Shown here: piece after piece, positions 52,482 through 62,056 of the stretch
How the letters are laid out: each line of letters begins with the position of its first letter
How positions within the stretch are numbered: position 1 is the first letter of the stretch
Assembly (NCBI RefSeq): GCF_022539665.2
Contig: NC_081336.1
Coordinates: 6,554,278 to 6,618,277, forward strand
Source of the DNA: Daphnia carinata
Taxonomy: Eukaryota; Arthropoda; Branchiopoda; Diplostraca; Daphniidae
DNA length: 64,000 bases
Direction of reading: 5' to 3'
The notes under the pieces: generated by a model
What the model was told of the DNA's origin: nothing
Databases searched by the model: none
What the model saw: only the letters and a program-made list of their open reading frames with translations
Program-made: the position numbers and the translations under genes

Positions 52482-54550
52482 ATGATAGCGAAACCGAGGC
52501 CTTTCGAGTGCTCTGTTTGCAGAGCATTATTTAAAACAAAGGCAGATTTGGCGCTTCATTTAAATAAAATGAGTCCTAGTTGCAAGACTATACCCAAAAA
52601 GCGCGAAGGGGCTTCTAAACCTGAAAAATATTCGCCTAAAATCCGTGTTGGTTCAGAAACACGAGCTGATTCTGCCCTCTTGTTAGCGATGGAAGCTGGA
52701 ACGGAGAGAAAACCGGAAAAGAAGAATGGCGTTGAGTCTTCCATACTTTCAGCGATTGCAGATGGAGATGATGAATTGGTCAGTGCTTACTCAAGAATAT
52801 CTTTGGATCCTGCTGCAAGAACTGGACGAATAGATGAGAGAATTGTGAACTCCGTTTGTACCAAAACAAACATGAATATCGACCGAATCGCATGCCAAAT
52901 AAATCAGACTCATCATATTGGCATTTGTTTTCTATTGGATACAACTGGAAGCATGTATTCCTACATTAACGAAGTGAAAGAACAAATCGTAGAGATAGTT
53001 GCGCGTTTGGAGGCAAGTGGTTGCGGAATAGAGGGATTAGCTTTTGTTGGTAAAGTCTAAGCATAAGTTGCCTTCGCGAACACATTGAAACCCTTCCTTT
53101 TATTTTCGATTTACTTGCAGGCTACAAAGATTGGTGTGACGGTATGTTACTGATGAGGTATTTCGGAAACTAACACGTTTGATTTATTGTTGGTTGTTCA
53201 TTTCTAGGGATTAACCACTTCGAAATACTTCCGTTCACCAAATCTGTTTCTGAATTCAAGTCGTTTGTTGCCACTATCTGCGCAAAAGGAGGTGGAGATT
53301 TTCCGGAAGATGTTCTTGGAGGACTCAGTCGCGCAATATCTCTTAATTGGCCACAGAATAGTGGTACCAGAATAATTTTCCATCTTGGTGACGCTCCTGC
53401 ACACGGGAAAACTATTTTCCATGATGGTCGTCGTAGAGATGATTACGAAAACGGCCACCCCAACGATCCACCACTTCAGGAGCTTTTTCGGGAGATGCGT
53501 CGCAAGAAATTGATGTACTATTTCGGCCGTATAAACGGCGAATGCGACAGGATGATAGCGACCTTTGAAAGATATCTCGGCGAAAAAATAGAAACCGTAG
53601 ACAGCGCAGAAGTCGGTAACGTTTTGCGTTCAGTAATGGAAAGCGTAATGAGGTCAGTCTCTGTCACTCATCGTACTGATTTTCCTAGTATGGTTGACAA
53701 GAAATTACTACCATTCAACATGGACAAAAAAGAACCGAACTGGGACCAACTCCCGCGTTTAGACGGCACTATTTTAACTTTCGAGTTACCGACATCGGTT
53801 GAAGAAATAACTTCGTTTGCCAAGCTACAGGATAAAATTAAAAAGTGCCGACTGCAGATTGCTCCGAATCCTTTTGCCAAAGGGTCGGTTCGTTTGGCTT
53901 ACTTCGGCAAAATTTTTTATTCGTCGTCGAAAGACGCCAATTCATCGGCTTCCGAAAGTGTTGACGACGTTGTATTTAAAGAAATTATTTCGCCACCGAA
54001 AGTAGCAGATCTTGATTGCTGGCGTTACCGGAGTGATCTTGAAGTACAGACAGTTGCCGCTAAACTGGCGAAAGAATTTAATTTCAGACTGTTTAAAACC
54101 CACCACAACCCCAACATCACAATGAAGTTTTTAAAGACCAAAGTTGCTCGCGTTTTCAAAGATGTCGCTCCGCGTTATTTAGCTTACGAGCAAAGGTTCC
54201 GTGGGGTAAGTCCCAACATGGTCAAATATACAAACAACGTAGATTTCGTTCAAGATGCTCAATCTTTGGACGAAAATGACCGCAAAAGACTTGAAATTGC
54301 TTTAGCGTTTTCCCATTTCAGCCACCATATCACCGATGGATACTTGCTCGTTTGTGATTTGCAAGGAGTTTCCTATGTAAACGCAAAAGAGAAAGAAATT
54401 CTGTTACTAACGGACCCCGCTATTCACTGTTCAAAGCACATACGTTTTGGGAAAACCAATCTAAGCTCTATTGGCATAAACAAGTTCTTTAAAAAACATG
54501 CATGCAATAAATATTGTCTAGCATTAGGATTGAAGATGCCCAGTGGATAA
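52482..54550 (+). CDS. Alpha-kinase with N-terminal C2H2 zinc finger and VWA domain (copy A, intact)
   Basis: Three exons (52482-53049, a 21-nt micro-exon 53121-53141, 53208-54550) give 643 residues in continuous phase. Residues about 6-30 form a C2H2-like finger (FECSVCRALFKTKADLALHL). From about residue 148 comes a von Willebrand A domain with a MIDAS-like DTTGS (GICFLLDTTGSMYSYINEV) and GGGDFPEDVLGGLSRAI. The C-terminal 250 residues are an atypical alpha-kinase (MHCK/EF2K/TRPM7 type): VFKEII (ATP-site Lys), YRSDLEVQTVAAKLAKEFN, LLVCDLQGV and LTDPAIHC (catalytic/metal Asp), GKTNLSSIGINKFF, and the zinc signature HACNKYC. VWA-alpha-kinases (Dictyostelium VwkA type) phosphorylate Ser/Thr in helical or cytoskeletal targets; the substrate here is unknown. 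All core residues are present, so copy A looks active. Confidence 0.9.
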
Positions 54551-55337
54551 ACAGTCTGAGAAAAAGGATGTCACTTATACAATAATTCCTGTTCTCCATG
54601 TGAACCTGCACCAGGTTACTATATAGGGTGTTTTTCTATTGTTTTCTTTGATATGTATGTTGTCGGCTACTAAGTCCTGAATATATAACAAGTTCGGCTT
54701 AACCGGTTGTTACGTATTTCACAGTCAAATATATAACAGAGCTGCTGATAATTCTTAATATTACAAAGCCACAATCCAGATATAATATTTAAGTGATTCA
54801 AAAATAAATGTCAACTTTTTGAATTCACAGTTTTAGAATATAGACATGTTACTTCAGCAGTTGTTACACAAATCGGTTGAATGACCATTTCTGAAAATAA
54901 CGGATAATACAATGGAAACATGACGAAAAAAGAACCTGAGTGTAAAATTCTAATTTAAAAAGTTTAAATACCGCATAATGCTTTGAATCAAAATAAAAAT
55001 TGGACGCGAAATATCACAAGTATGAATTTTTATAATATTCCAAAAATTCTTTCATTCTAATTTCGAATTCTAACGGAGAATGTCGATTCAATCGGAATTG
55101 GTCTAGAATCCTCACTCCATTTCCCCGATGCACACCGTTCTTCCAAAAACCCGACTTGCACATTATATACCCAGCCGGCCGGCCCATTCTATAACGCGGT
55201 AAAACCGGGTCGCTCCAAAAGAGTTTCCATCACTACTCATAGAGGGCCTGCTCCTGTGTAAGTTACCTTTGCACGAGATGAGATGATTCGACGAAGAACA
55301 GTTATGCCAGGAAAGGGCTAGAGGCAATTTTTAAGAA
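54551..55337. other. Kinase-MUL1 intergenic region, copy A
   Basis: This contains the 3' flank of the kinase and the promoter of MUL1 copy A. The minus strand at about 55040-55235 has an open frame whose counterpart in copy B (59676-59951) is also open, with a 12-bp (in-frame) length difference between them. Confidence 0.5.
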
Positions 55338-56757
55338 ATGGAAATTGACTTCGAACTCGTACTTGAGGGTATTTCACTTGGTTTGGACGTCGTCATTTTA
55401 GGATTCTTGTATAAATCCTACGAGTCATGTGCTGCCTATATTCAGGCACTTAAGGTAACAGAAAACACTTTCATTCTAATCTTGATTTTGCACATCAATC
55501 TGCGGTAAAAACAGTTGTGAATATTTATCAAGCTTTTACAGCACTGCGATCACCATACATAGTTTAACTTTTCCATCTTCTATGCACAACTATCTAGAAA
55601 GCAGAACAAGTTGAAATATCGGAGCTTAGTCAGCTGGCAGCCCCCAAAAGTCAACCAAGGAGCTGGCTTCAGTTTTGGAAGAAAAATAAATCAGCACCTA
55701 CCACATCAGGAACTCAGAATGACTTTAGATATGTGTGTCTGAGAGGGATAGTGGAGCCACTTGACAAATCAAAATTACTGAAGAGTACAGACAACAAAAG
55801 CACTGGAGTGATTCACAAAATTATAACTAAAGAAGTTGCCAAAGTTCGCAATGGCACAAGGCTGTGGTAATAACATTCAGCAGAAGTTCGTATTCATACA
55901 AAAATAAAAATTTGTGTCTTTTGTTACTAGGGTTGATGAGGAAAGAATTGTAAAAAATATTCAGCATGAAGTTCCTTGGGGTTTGAAATCACAAGAAACA
56001 TCCAATGCTGCTAAGCAGACATTAGTCCAAGTTATAGAAGGATTAACGGCCGATCGTCTTGATATGGCTGTCGTCAGAAATGAGTTCACTCCTGCTGCCT
56101 TTTCCCTATCTGGTTGGCTCGGCGGATGGGTAATATAATAAATAAAAATAAATAAATGATTAAATTTATTAATTCATTTTATCATGTACGATAAAGGTTA
56201 GTGGTGTTCAGCTCAAGGGAATTAATGAAGTTGAAGAAATGGTTATTGACGGTTCGCTAATGACAGCCGTCGGTGAATTAGTCGTAAGCAGCGACGGCAC
56301 CATGCAACTGAGATCGCCCAGCAATTCGGACCGAGCTTTGCCTTTTATTCTATCAACATTACCTTATAGTGCATTGCTCAATACGTACGAAACCCTTGTA
56401 AGCGTATGCAAGTGGAGCCTTTTCTTTTTTGGTGGTGTAGGCATGGTACTTTGTTCTCTAATGATTCGCAAGTGGTTTAAAATCCATTATGGTCGCCGCC
56501 ACGCACGAGAAGAAGACGATATTCTACGTGATCTTTGCGAGTCACGTCGGTCAACTGGAGAAAATGATGACCTACCGGAATGGCAGCGCTGCGTAATATG
56601 CCTGGTTCGAAATCGGGAAGTTATTGTTCTTCCATGCGGTCACGTTTGCCTCTGCGCGGATTGTATGGTGCTCATCAATCGACAAAATGTACTACAGAGG
56701 AATTGCCCCATGTGCCGACAAAGAATTGAGCAAATTGCAAGAGCTTTTGTTCCTTAA
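55338..56757 (+). CDS. Mul1: Mitochondrial E3 ubiquitin ligase MUL1/MAPL (copy A)
   Basis: Four exons (55338-55454, 55598-55866, 55931-56129, 56197-56757) give 381 residues in phase. The first exon encodes an N-terminal membrane helix (LDVVILGFLYKSYESCAAYI). The middle is the BAM/GIDE intermembrane domain (FRYVCLRGIVEPLDKSKLL, VVRNEFTPAAF, GVQLKGINEVEEMVIDG). A second membrane helix follows (SLFFFGGVGMVLCSLMI) and the C-terminal C3HC4 RING (CVICLVRNREVIVLPCGHVC ... NCPMCRQRI). MUL1 sits in the mitochondrial outer membrane with the RING in the cytosol and ubiquitinates or SUMOylates mitofusin, Drp1, Akt and others, working beside PINK1/Parkin. All eight zinc ligands are visible. A near-complete second copy lies at 60610-62056. 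Confidence 0.93.
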
Positions 56758-57619
56758 GTAGCTTTTGCCTTGTTTTGGATGAAATCTTTGACATAACAAA
56801 AAGTTGCCCTACACAGCAATGTCTAAATCTTTTCTGGCATTAAAATCTAGGAAATTATGTCAGTAATTCATGATGTAATACAGCTGACCACTTATTATTG
56901 GAGTAAAGTTTTATCATAACAAAATATTGTGACGAAACTGATTTAAAGTTTATTGAATGAAAACCATCCATATTTAATCAATTAATAAAGAATAATCCGA
57001 AAAATTCGTAAATGACGTCTTGATCCTTAAGGGTAACCCCTTTTTAATGCCTGTAAATAATTAGATGAATCTATAATTGTATTCTAGACTAGACTATACT
57101 TAAAATGAACTCTGAAATATTTACGAATGCAACATTACATGTTACGGTAGGACACGTCGGTAACATTCAATGTCTTGTGTTACACTGTCTTACTTTTTTT
57201 TTTTACTCAAGGAACTTTGGATTAAAGTGTTATTTTAACCTTAGTTCATATAGGTACCTTTAGTACCTATATGAATGTGGCACCATTAAAGCCTGAGGTT
57301 TTGGAGAAAAGCTAGTTCTCGACGTGAATGCATCAAAAGCAATCAAAGAATCAAAGATCCACATTCACTGCGGTGTGTTGCGTGCGGGGTCTGCGCTCTG
57401 CGGACTCTGCCGAGTGCCGTGGATCCTCACGTTTAATTTTTCCCAACGACGCATTTGGCTTTTTTTGGAAGAGAACTGGAGCATTTCTCTTATATTTTAC
57501 TACCGAAGTACTAGCTCGTTATGAATCATTTATTATTGGATACAACGATAATTTCCGTAGTTTAAATAATCAGGTAAGGCTTCGCCATAATATAGGTTGT
57601 ATTTATTGGTATGGTTAAG
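56758..57619. other. MUL1 copy A 3' flank plus an orphan copy of the probable CNOT2 leader
   Basis: From about 57290 to 57619 the sequence duplicates the segment that lies directly upstream of CNOT2 in copy B (about 62575-62901). It ends in an AATAATCAG|GTAAGG donor-like site (near 57570). It is followed not by CNOT2 but by the truncated kinase copy B. The two 60-96-codon frames here are not conserved between the copies, because a 7-bp indel shifts them. Confidence 0.5.
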
Positions 57620-59287
57620 CCGAATCGCATGCCAAATAAATCAGACTCATCATATTGGCATTTGTTTTCTATTGGATACAACTGGAAGCATGTATTCCTA
57701 CATTAACGAAGTGAAAGAACAAATCGTAGAGATAGTTGCGCGTTTGGAGGCAAGTGGTTGCGGAATAGAGGGATTAGCTTTTGTTGGTAAAGTCTAAGCA
57801 TAAGTTGCCTTCGCGAACACATTGAAACCCTTCCTTTTATTTTCGATTTACTTGCAGGCTACAAAGATTGGTGTGACGGTGTGTTACTGATGAGGTATTT
57901 CGGAAACTAACACATTTGATTTATTGTTGGTTGTTCATTTCTAGGGATTAACCACTTCGAAATACTTCCGTTCACCAAATCTGTTTCTGAATTCAAGTCG
58001 TTTGTTGCCACTATCTGCGCAAAAGGAGGTGGAGATTTTCCGGAAGATGTTCTTGGAGGACTCAGTCGCGCAATATCTCTTAATTGGCCACAGAATAGTG
58101 GTACCAGAATAATTTTCCATCTTGGTGACGCTCCTGCACACGGGAAAACTATTTTCCATGATGGTCGTCGTAGAGATGATTACGAAAACGGCCACCCCAA
58201 CGATCCACCACTTCAGGAGCTTTTTCGGGAGATGCGTCGCAAGAAATTGATGTACTATTTCGGCCGTATAAACGGCGAATGCGACAGGATGATAGCGACC
58301 TTTGAAAGATATCTCGGCGAAAAAATAGAAACCGTAGACAGCGCAGAAGTCGGTAACGTTTTGCGTTCAGTAATGGAAAGCGTAATGAGGTCAGTCTCTG
58401 TCACTCATCGTACTGATTTTCCTAGTATGGTTGACAAGAAATTACTACCATTCAACATGGACAAAAAAGAACCGAACTGGGACCAACTCCCGCGTTTAGA
58501 CGGCACTATTTTAACTTTCGAGTTACCGACATCGGTTGAAGAAATAACTTCGTTTGCCAAGCTACAGGATAAAATTAAAAAGTGCCGACTGCAGATTGCT
58601 CCGAATCCTTTTGCCAAAGGGTCGGTTCGTTTGGCTTACTTCGGCAAAATTTTTTATTCGTCGTCGAAAGACGCCAATTCATCGGCTTCCGAAAGTGTTG
58701 ACGGCGTTGTATTTAAAGAAATTATTTCGCCACCGAAAGTAGCAGATCTTGATTGCTGGCGTTACCGGAGTGATCTTGAAGTACAGACAGTTGCCGCTAA
58801 ACTGGCGAAAGAATTTAATTTTAGGCTGTTTAAAACCCACCACAACCCCAACATCACAATGAAATTCTTAAAGACCAAAGTTGCTCGCGTTTTTAAAGAT
58901 GTCGCTCCGCGTTATTTAGCTTACGAGCAAAGATTCCGTGGGGTAAGTCCCAACATGGTCAAATATACAAACAACGTAGACTTCGTTCATGATGCTTAAT
59001 CTTTGGACGAAAATGGCCGCAAAAGACTCGAAATTGCTTTAGCGTTTTCCCATTTCAGCCACGATATCACCGATGGATACTTGCTCGTTTGTGATTTGCA
59101 AGGAGTTTCCTATGTAAACGCAAAAGAGAAAGAAATTCTGTTACTAACGGACCCCGCTATTCACTGTTCAAAGCACATTCGTTTTGGGAAAACCAATCTA
59201 AGCCCTATTGGCATAAACAAATTCTTTAAAAAGAATGTATGCAATAAATATTGTCGAGCATTAGGATTGAAGATGCCCAGTGGATAA
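57620..59287 (+). pseudogene. VWA/alpha-kinase copy B, truncated and disrupted
   Basis: This copy lacks the zinc-finger N-terminus because the duplication starts at the RIACQIN segment. Exon remnants are 57620-57786, the micro-exon 57857-57877 (its donor changed from GTATGT to GTGTGT) and 57945-59287. A nonsense codon TAA at 58997-58999 replaces the CAA (Gln) at 54260-54262 of copy A. It removes the C-terminal part of the kinase, including the VCDLQGV and zinc motifs. Beyond it, the zinc-site His (HACNKYC) is Asn (NVCNKYC, 59234-59236). No ATG precedes the first fragment in frame. Most of the rest is nearly identical to copy A, so decay looks recent. A truncated VWA-containing product is still conceivable if transcription starts upstream. 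Confidence 0.9.
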
Positions 59288-59984
59288 GCAGTCTGAGAAG
59301 AAGAATGTCACTTACACAATAATTCCCGTTTCCCATGTGGACCTGTACCAGGTTACTACATAGTGTGTTTTTATGTTGTTCTCTTTGTTATGTATGTGTC
59401 GGCTGCAAATCCTGAATAGATGATAAGTTCGGCTTAACCGGTTGTTACGTATTTCACAGTCAAATATATAACAGAGTTGCTGATCATTACAAAGCCACAA
59501 TCCAGAAATAATCTTTGGGCGATTCAAAAATAAATGTCAACTTTTTGAATTAACAGTTTTAGAAAATACACATGTTAATACAGCAGGTGGTCCACAAATC
59601 GGTTGAATATCCATTTCTGAAAATAATGGATAATAAATTGTAAACATGATGAAAAAGAAACCTGAGTGTAAAATTCTAATTTAAAAAGTTTAAATACCGC
59701 ATGGTACTTTGAATCAAAATAAAAAATTGACGCGAAATAGTGTAACTGTGTAAGTGTGAATTCGTATAGTATTCCAAAAAATCTTTCAAGTTAATTCCTA
59801 ATTCTGACGGGGATTGGAATTGGCCTAGAATCTTCACTCCATTTCCCCGATGCACAGCGTTCTTCCAAAAACACGACTTCCACTTTATATACCCAACCGG
59901 CTGGCCCATTCTATAACGCGGTGAAACCGGGTTGCTCCAACAGAGTTTCAATCTCTTCTCATAGAGGGCCCGCTTCTGTGTAAG

Positions 59985-60089
59985 CTACCTTTGCATGAGA
60001 TGAGATAATTCGACGAAGAACAGTTATGTTAGAAAAGGGCTAGGGGCAATGTAAAGAAATGGAAATTGTTTTTGAACTTGTTCTCGAGG
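59985..60089 (+). repeat. 105-bp direct repeat, left copy
   Basis: The segment from CTACCTTTGCATGAG to CGAGG precedes the insertion and carries a MUL1 start codon (near 60060) whose frame runs into the insertion and stops (ending IFSTFYIHV). It matches 60536-60640 with three substitutions. It is probably a long flanking duplication made when the insertion arrived. Confidence 0.85.
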
Positions 60090-60535
60090 CCATCTTCTCT
60101 ACATTTTATATTCATGTAATAAAAACTTCAACAAAAATCTATTGTATTTCATAAGGCAACACTGATATGTACAACTAAAATCATCTGTTAAGACTTGTAA
60201 AGTAAAGCAGACGATAAAAATATTGTATTTTATGATATTTGTATCGATACTCGCCAACGAAAACCATACTTGTGCCATGTCGTTTTTTTTTACTGGTTTA
60301 GTGGTGTGGGTTAAGTCGGCGCTCGTAACACGAAGCGTCGGAGTTCAAATCTAGGCAGAGATGAAAATTTTTAAATTATTATAGTTTTTTTTTCATTTGC
60401 ACTACACGCCATCTATTATTAAATGTGAGATCTATTTGGAGTGTATCGATACAGCGATTATCTAAAAAAGTCGACTATCTAAAAAGTATCTAAAAATATC
60501 GATATATCGTTTTCAGGTTTAGATAGTCGCCAACA
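60090..60535 (+). mobile_element. Insertion with tRNA-derived SINE-like core
   Basis: This 446-bp block is absent from copy A. At about 60292-60360 it has a tRNA-like head: an A-box-like TGGTTTAGTGGTGTGGG and a B-box-like GAGTTCAAATCTAGG separated by about 33 bp, preceded by T8. An octamer TCGCCAAC occurs at 60251-60258 and again at 60527-60534, possibly bounding the element. ATCGATA-rich short repeats fill the 3' part. This layout fits a SINE mobilised by a LINE, though the family is not identified and no long ORF is present. It could carry pol III promoter activity. Confidence 0.6.
60292..60360 (+). other. tRNA-like internal pol III promoter (A and B boxes)
   Basis: Box spacing resembles a tRNA gene and the B-box core GTTCAAATC is well preserved. 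The T-arm and acceptor stems do not pair properly, so this is a tRNA-derived SINE head rather than a functional tRNA gene. Confidence 0.55.
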
Positions 60536-60640
60536 CTACCTTTGCATGAGATGAGATAATTCGACGAAGAACAGTTATGTTAGAAAAGGGCTAGGGGCAA
60601 GGTAAAGAAATGGAAATTGTTTCTGAACTTGTTCGCGAGG
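60536..60640 (+). repeat. 105-bp direct repeat, right copy
   Basis: Matches 59985-60089 with three substitutions. This copy carries the ATG (60610) that continues in frame into MUL1 copy B, so it restored the gene start after the insertion. Confidence 0.85.
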
Positions 60641-62056
60641 GTATCTTTCTTAGTTTGGACGTTGTTATTTTAGGGTTCATTTATAAATCTTACGAGTCAT
60701 GTGCTGCCTATATTCAGGCACTTAAGGTAACAGAAAACACTTCCGTTCTAATCTTGATTTTGCACATCAATCTGCAGGAAAAACAGTTGTGAATATTTAT
60801 CAAGCTTTTACAGCTCTGCGATCGCCATACGTAGTTTTACTTTTCCATCTTCTATGCACAACTGTCTAGGAAGCAGAACAAGTTGAAATATCGGAGCTTA
60901 GTCAGCTGGCAGCCCCCAAAAGTCAACCAAGGAGCTGGCTTCAGTTTTGGACAAAAAATAAATCAGCACCTACCACATCAGGAACTCAGAATGACTTTAG
61001 ATATGTGTGTCTGAGAGGGATAGTGGAGCCACTTGACAAATCAAAATTACTGAAGAGTACAGACAACAAAAGCACTGGAGTGATTCAAAAAATTATAACT
61101 AAAGAAGTTGCCAAAGTTCGCAATTGGACAAGGCTGTGGTAATAACATTTGGCAGAAGTTTGTATTCATACAAAAATGAAAATTTGTATCTTTTGTTACT
61201 AGGGTTCATGAGGAAAGAATTGTAAAAAATTTTCAGCATGAAGTTCCTTGGGGTTTGAAATCACAAGAAATATCCAATCCTCCTGTCTTTCTTTTAAATG
61301 TTAAAATAGCCAATGCTACTAAGCAGACAGTAGTCCAAGTTATAGAAGGATTAACGGCCGATCGTCTTGATATAGCTGTCGTCAGAAATGAGTTCACTCC
61401 TGCTGCCTTTTCCCCATCTGGTTGGCTCGGCGGATGGGTAATATAATAAATAAAAATAAATAAATGATTAAATTTATTAATTCATTTTATCATGTACGAT
61501 AAAGGTTAGTGGTGTTCAGCTCAAGGGAATTAATGAAGTTGAAGAAATGGTTATTGACGGTTCGCTAATGACAGCCGTCGGTGAATTAGTCGTAAGCAGC
61601 GATGGTACCATGCAGCTGAGATCACCAAGCAATTCTGACCAAGCTTTACCGTTTATTCTTTCTACTTTGCCTTACAGCGCACTGCTGAGCACCTATGAAA
61701 CCCGTATCAGCGTTTGCAAGTGGAGTCTATTCTTTTTTGGTGGCGTTGGCATAGTTCTTTGTTATCTTATGATTCGCAAAATTCATGATGGTCGACGACA
61801 TGCCAGAGAAGAAGACGATATTCTTCGTGATCTTTGCGAGTCACGTCGGTCAACTGGAGAAAATGATGACCTACCGGAAGAGCAGCGCTGCGTAATATGC
61901 CTGGTTCGAAATCGGGAAGTTATTGTTCTTCCATGCGGTCACTTTTGCCTCTGCGCCGATTGTATGGTAGGCATCAGGCGGGAAAATATACTACAGAGGA
62001 ATTGCCCCATGTGCCGACAAAGAATTAAGCAAATTAAAAGAGCTTTTGTTCCTTAA
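60610..62056 (+). CDS. Mul1: Mitochondrial E3 ubiquitin ligase MUL1/MAPL (copy B)
   Basis: This has the same four-exon plan as copy A: N-terminal helix (LDVVILGFIYKSYESCAAYI), GIDE domain, second helix (SLFFFGGVGIVLCYLMI) and intact C3HC4 RING (CVICLVRNREVIVLPCGHFC ... NCPMCRQRI). All zinc ligands are kept. Differences: exon 3 carries 36 extra bases encoding about 12 residues (PPVFLLNVKIAN), residues between the second helix and RING are shortened (RKIHDGRRH against RKWFKIHYGRRH), and the first residues differ (MEIVSELVREGIFLS). No frameshift or premature stop is seen, so it is probably functional or recently so. The start ATG lies in the right-hand 105-bp repeat. Confidence 0.88.

Larger units (their letters stand above)
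52883..57619 (+). repeat. Tandem segmental duplication, copy A
   Basis: This unit begins inside kinase exon 1 at CCGAATCGCATGCC and runs through the kinase 3' part, the intergenic DNA, all of the MUL1-like gene, and about 860 bp downstream to GGTATGGTTAAG. The same order recurs immediately in copy B (57620-62901). Much of the pair is nearly identical, with diverged patches. The junction reads TGGTTAAG|CCGAATCGC, with no obvious microhomology at the breakpoint. Confidence 0.95.
59288..60609. other. Kinase-MUL1 intergenic region, copy B, with insertion
   Basis: This is equivalent to 54551-55337 but interrupted by about 446 bp (60090-60535) flanked by 105-bp direct repeats. The minus strand at 59676-59951 holds the counterpart of the antisense frame in copy A. 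Confidence 0.5.

Noticed and set aside
52556-53458. Minus-strand frames inside the kinase gene
   Set aside because: Shadows of the kinase exons; the one at 53204-53458 recurs in copy B only because the whole segment is duplicated.
57324-57618. 66- and 96-codon frames downstream of MUL1 copy A, echoed at 62614-62806
   Set aside because: The duplicate copies differ by a 7-bp indel that shifts the frame, arguing against coding; more likely leader or promoter DNA of CNOT2.
60292-60360. Functional tRNA gene
   Set aside because: A and B boxes are present, but the T-arm and acceptor stem do not pair; better read as a SINE head.
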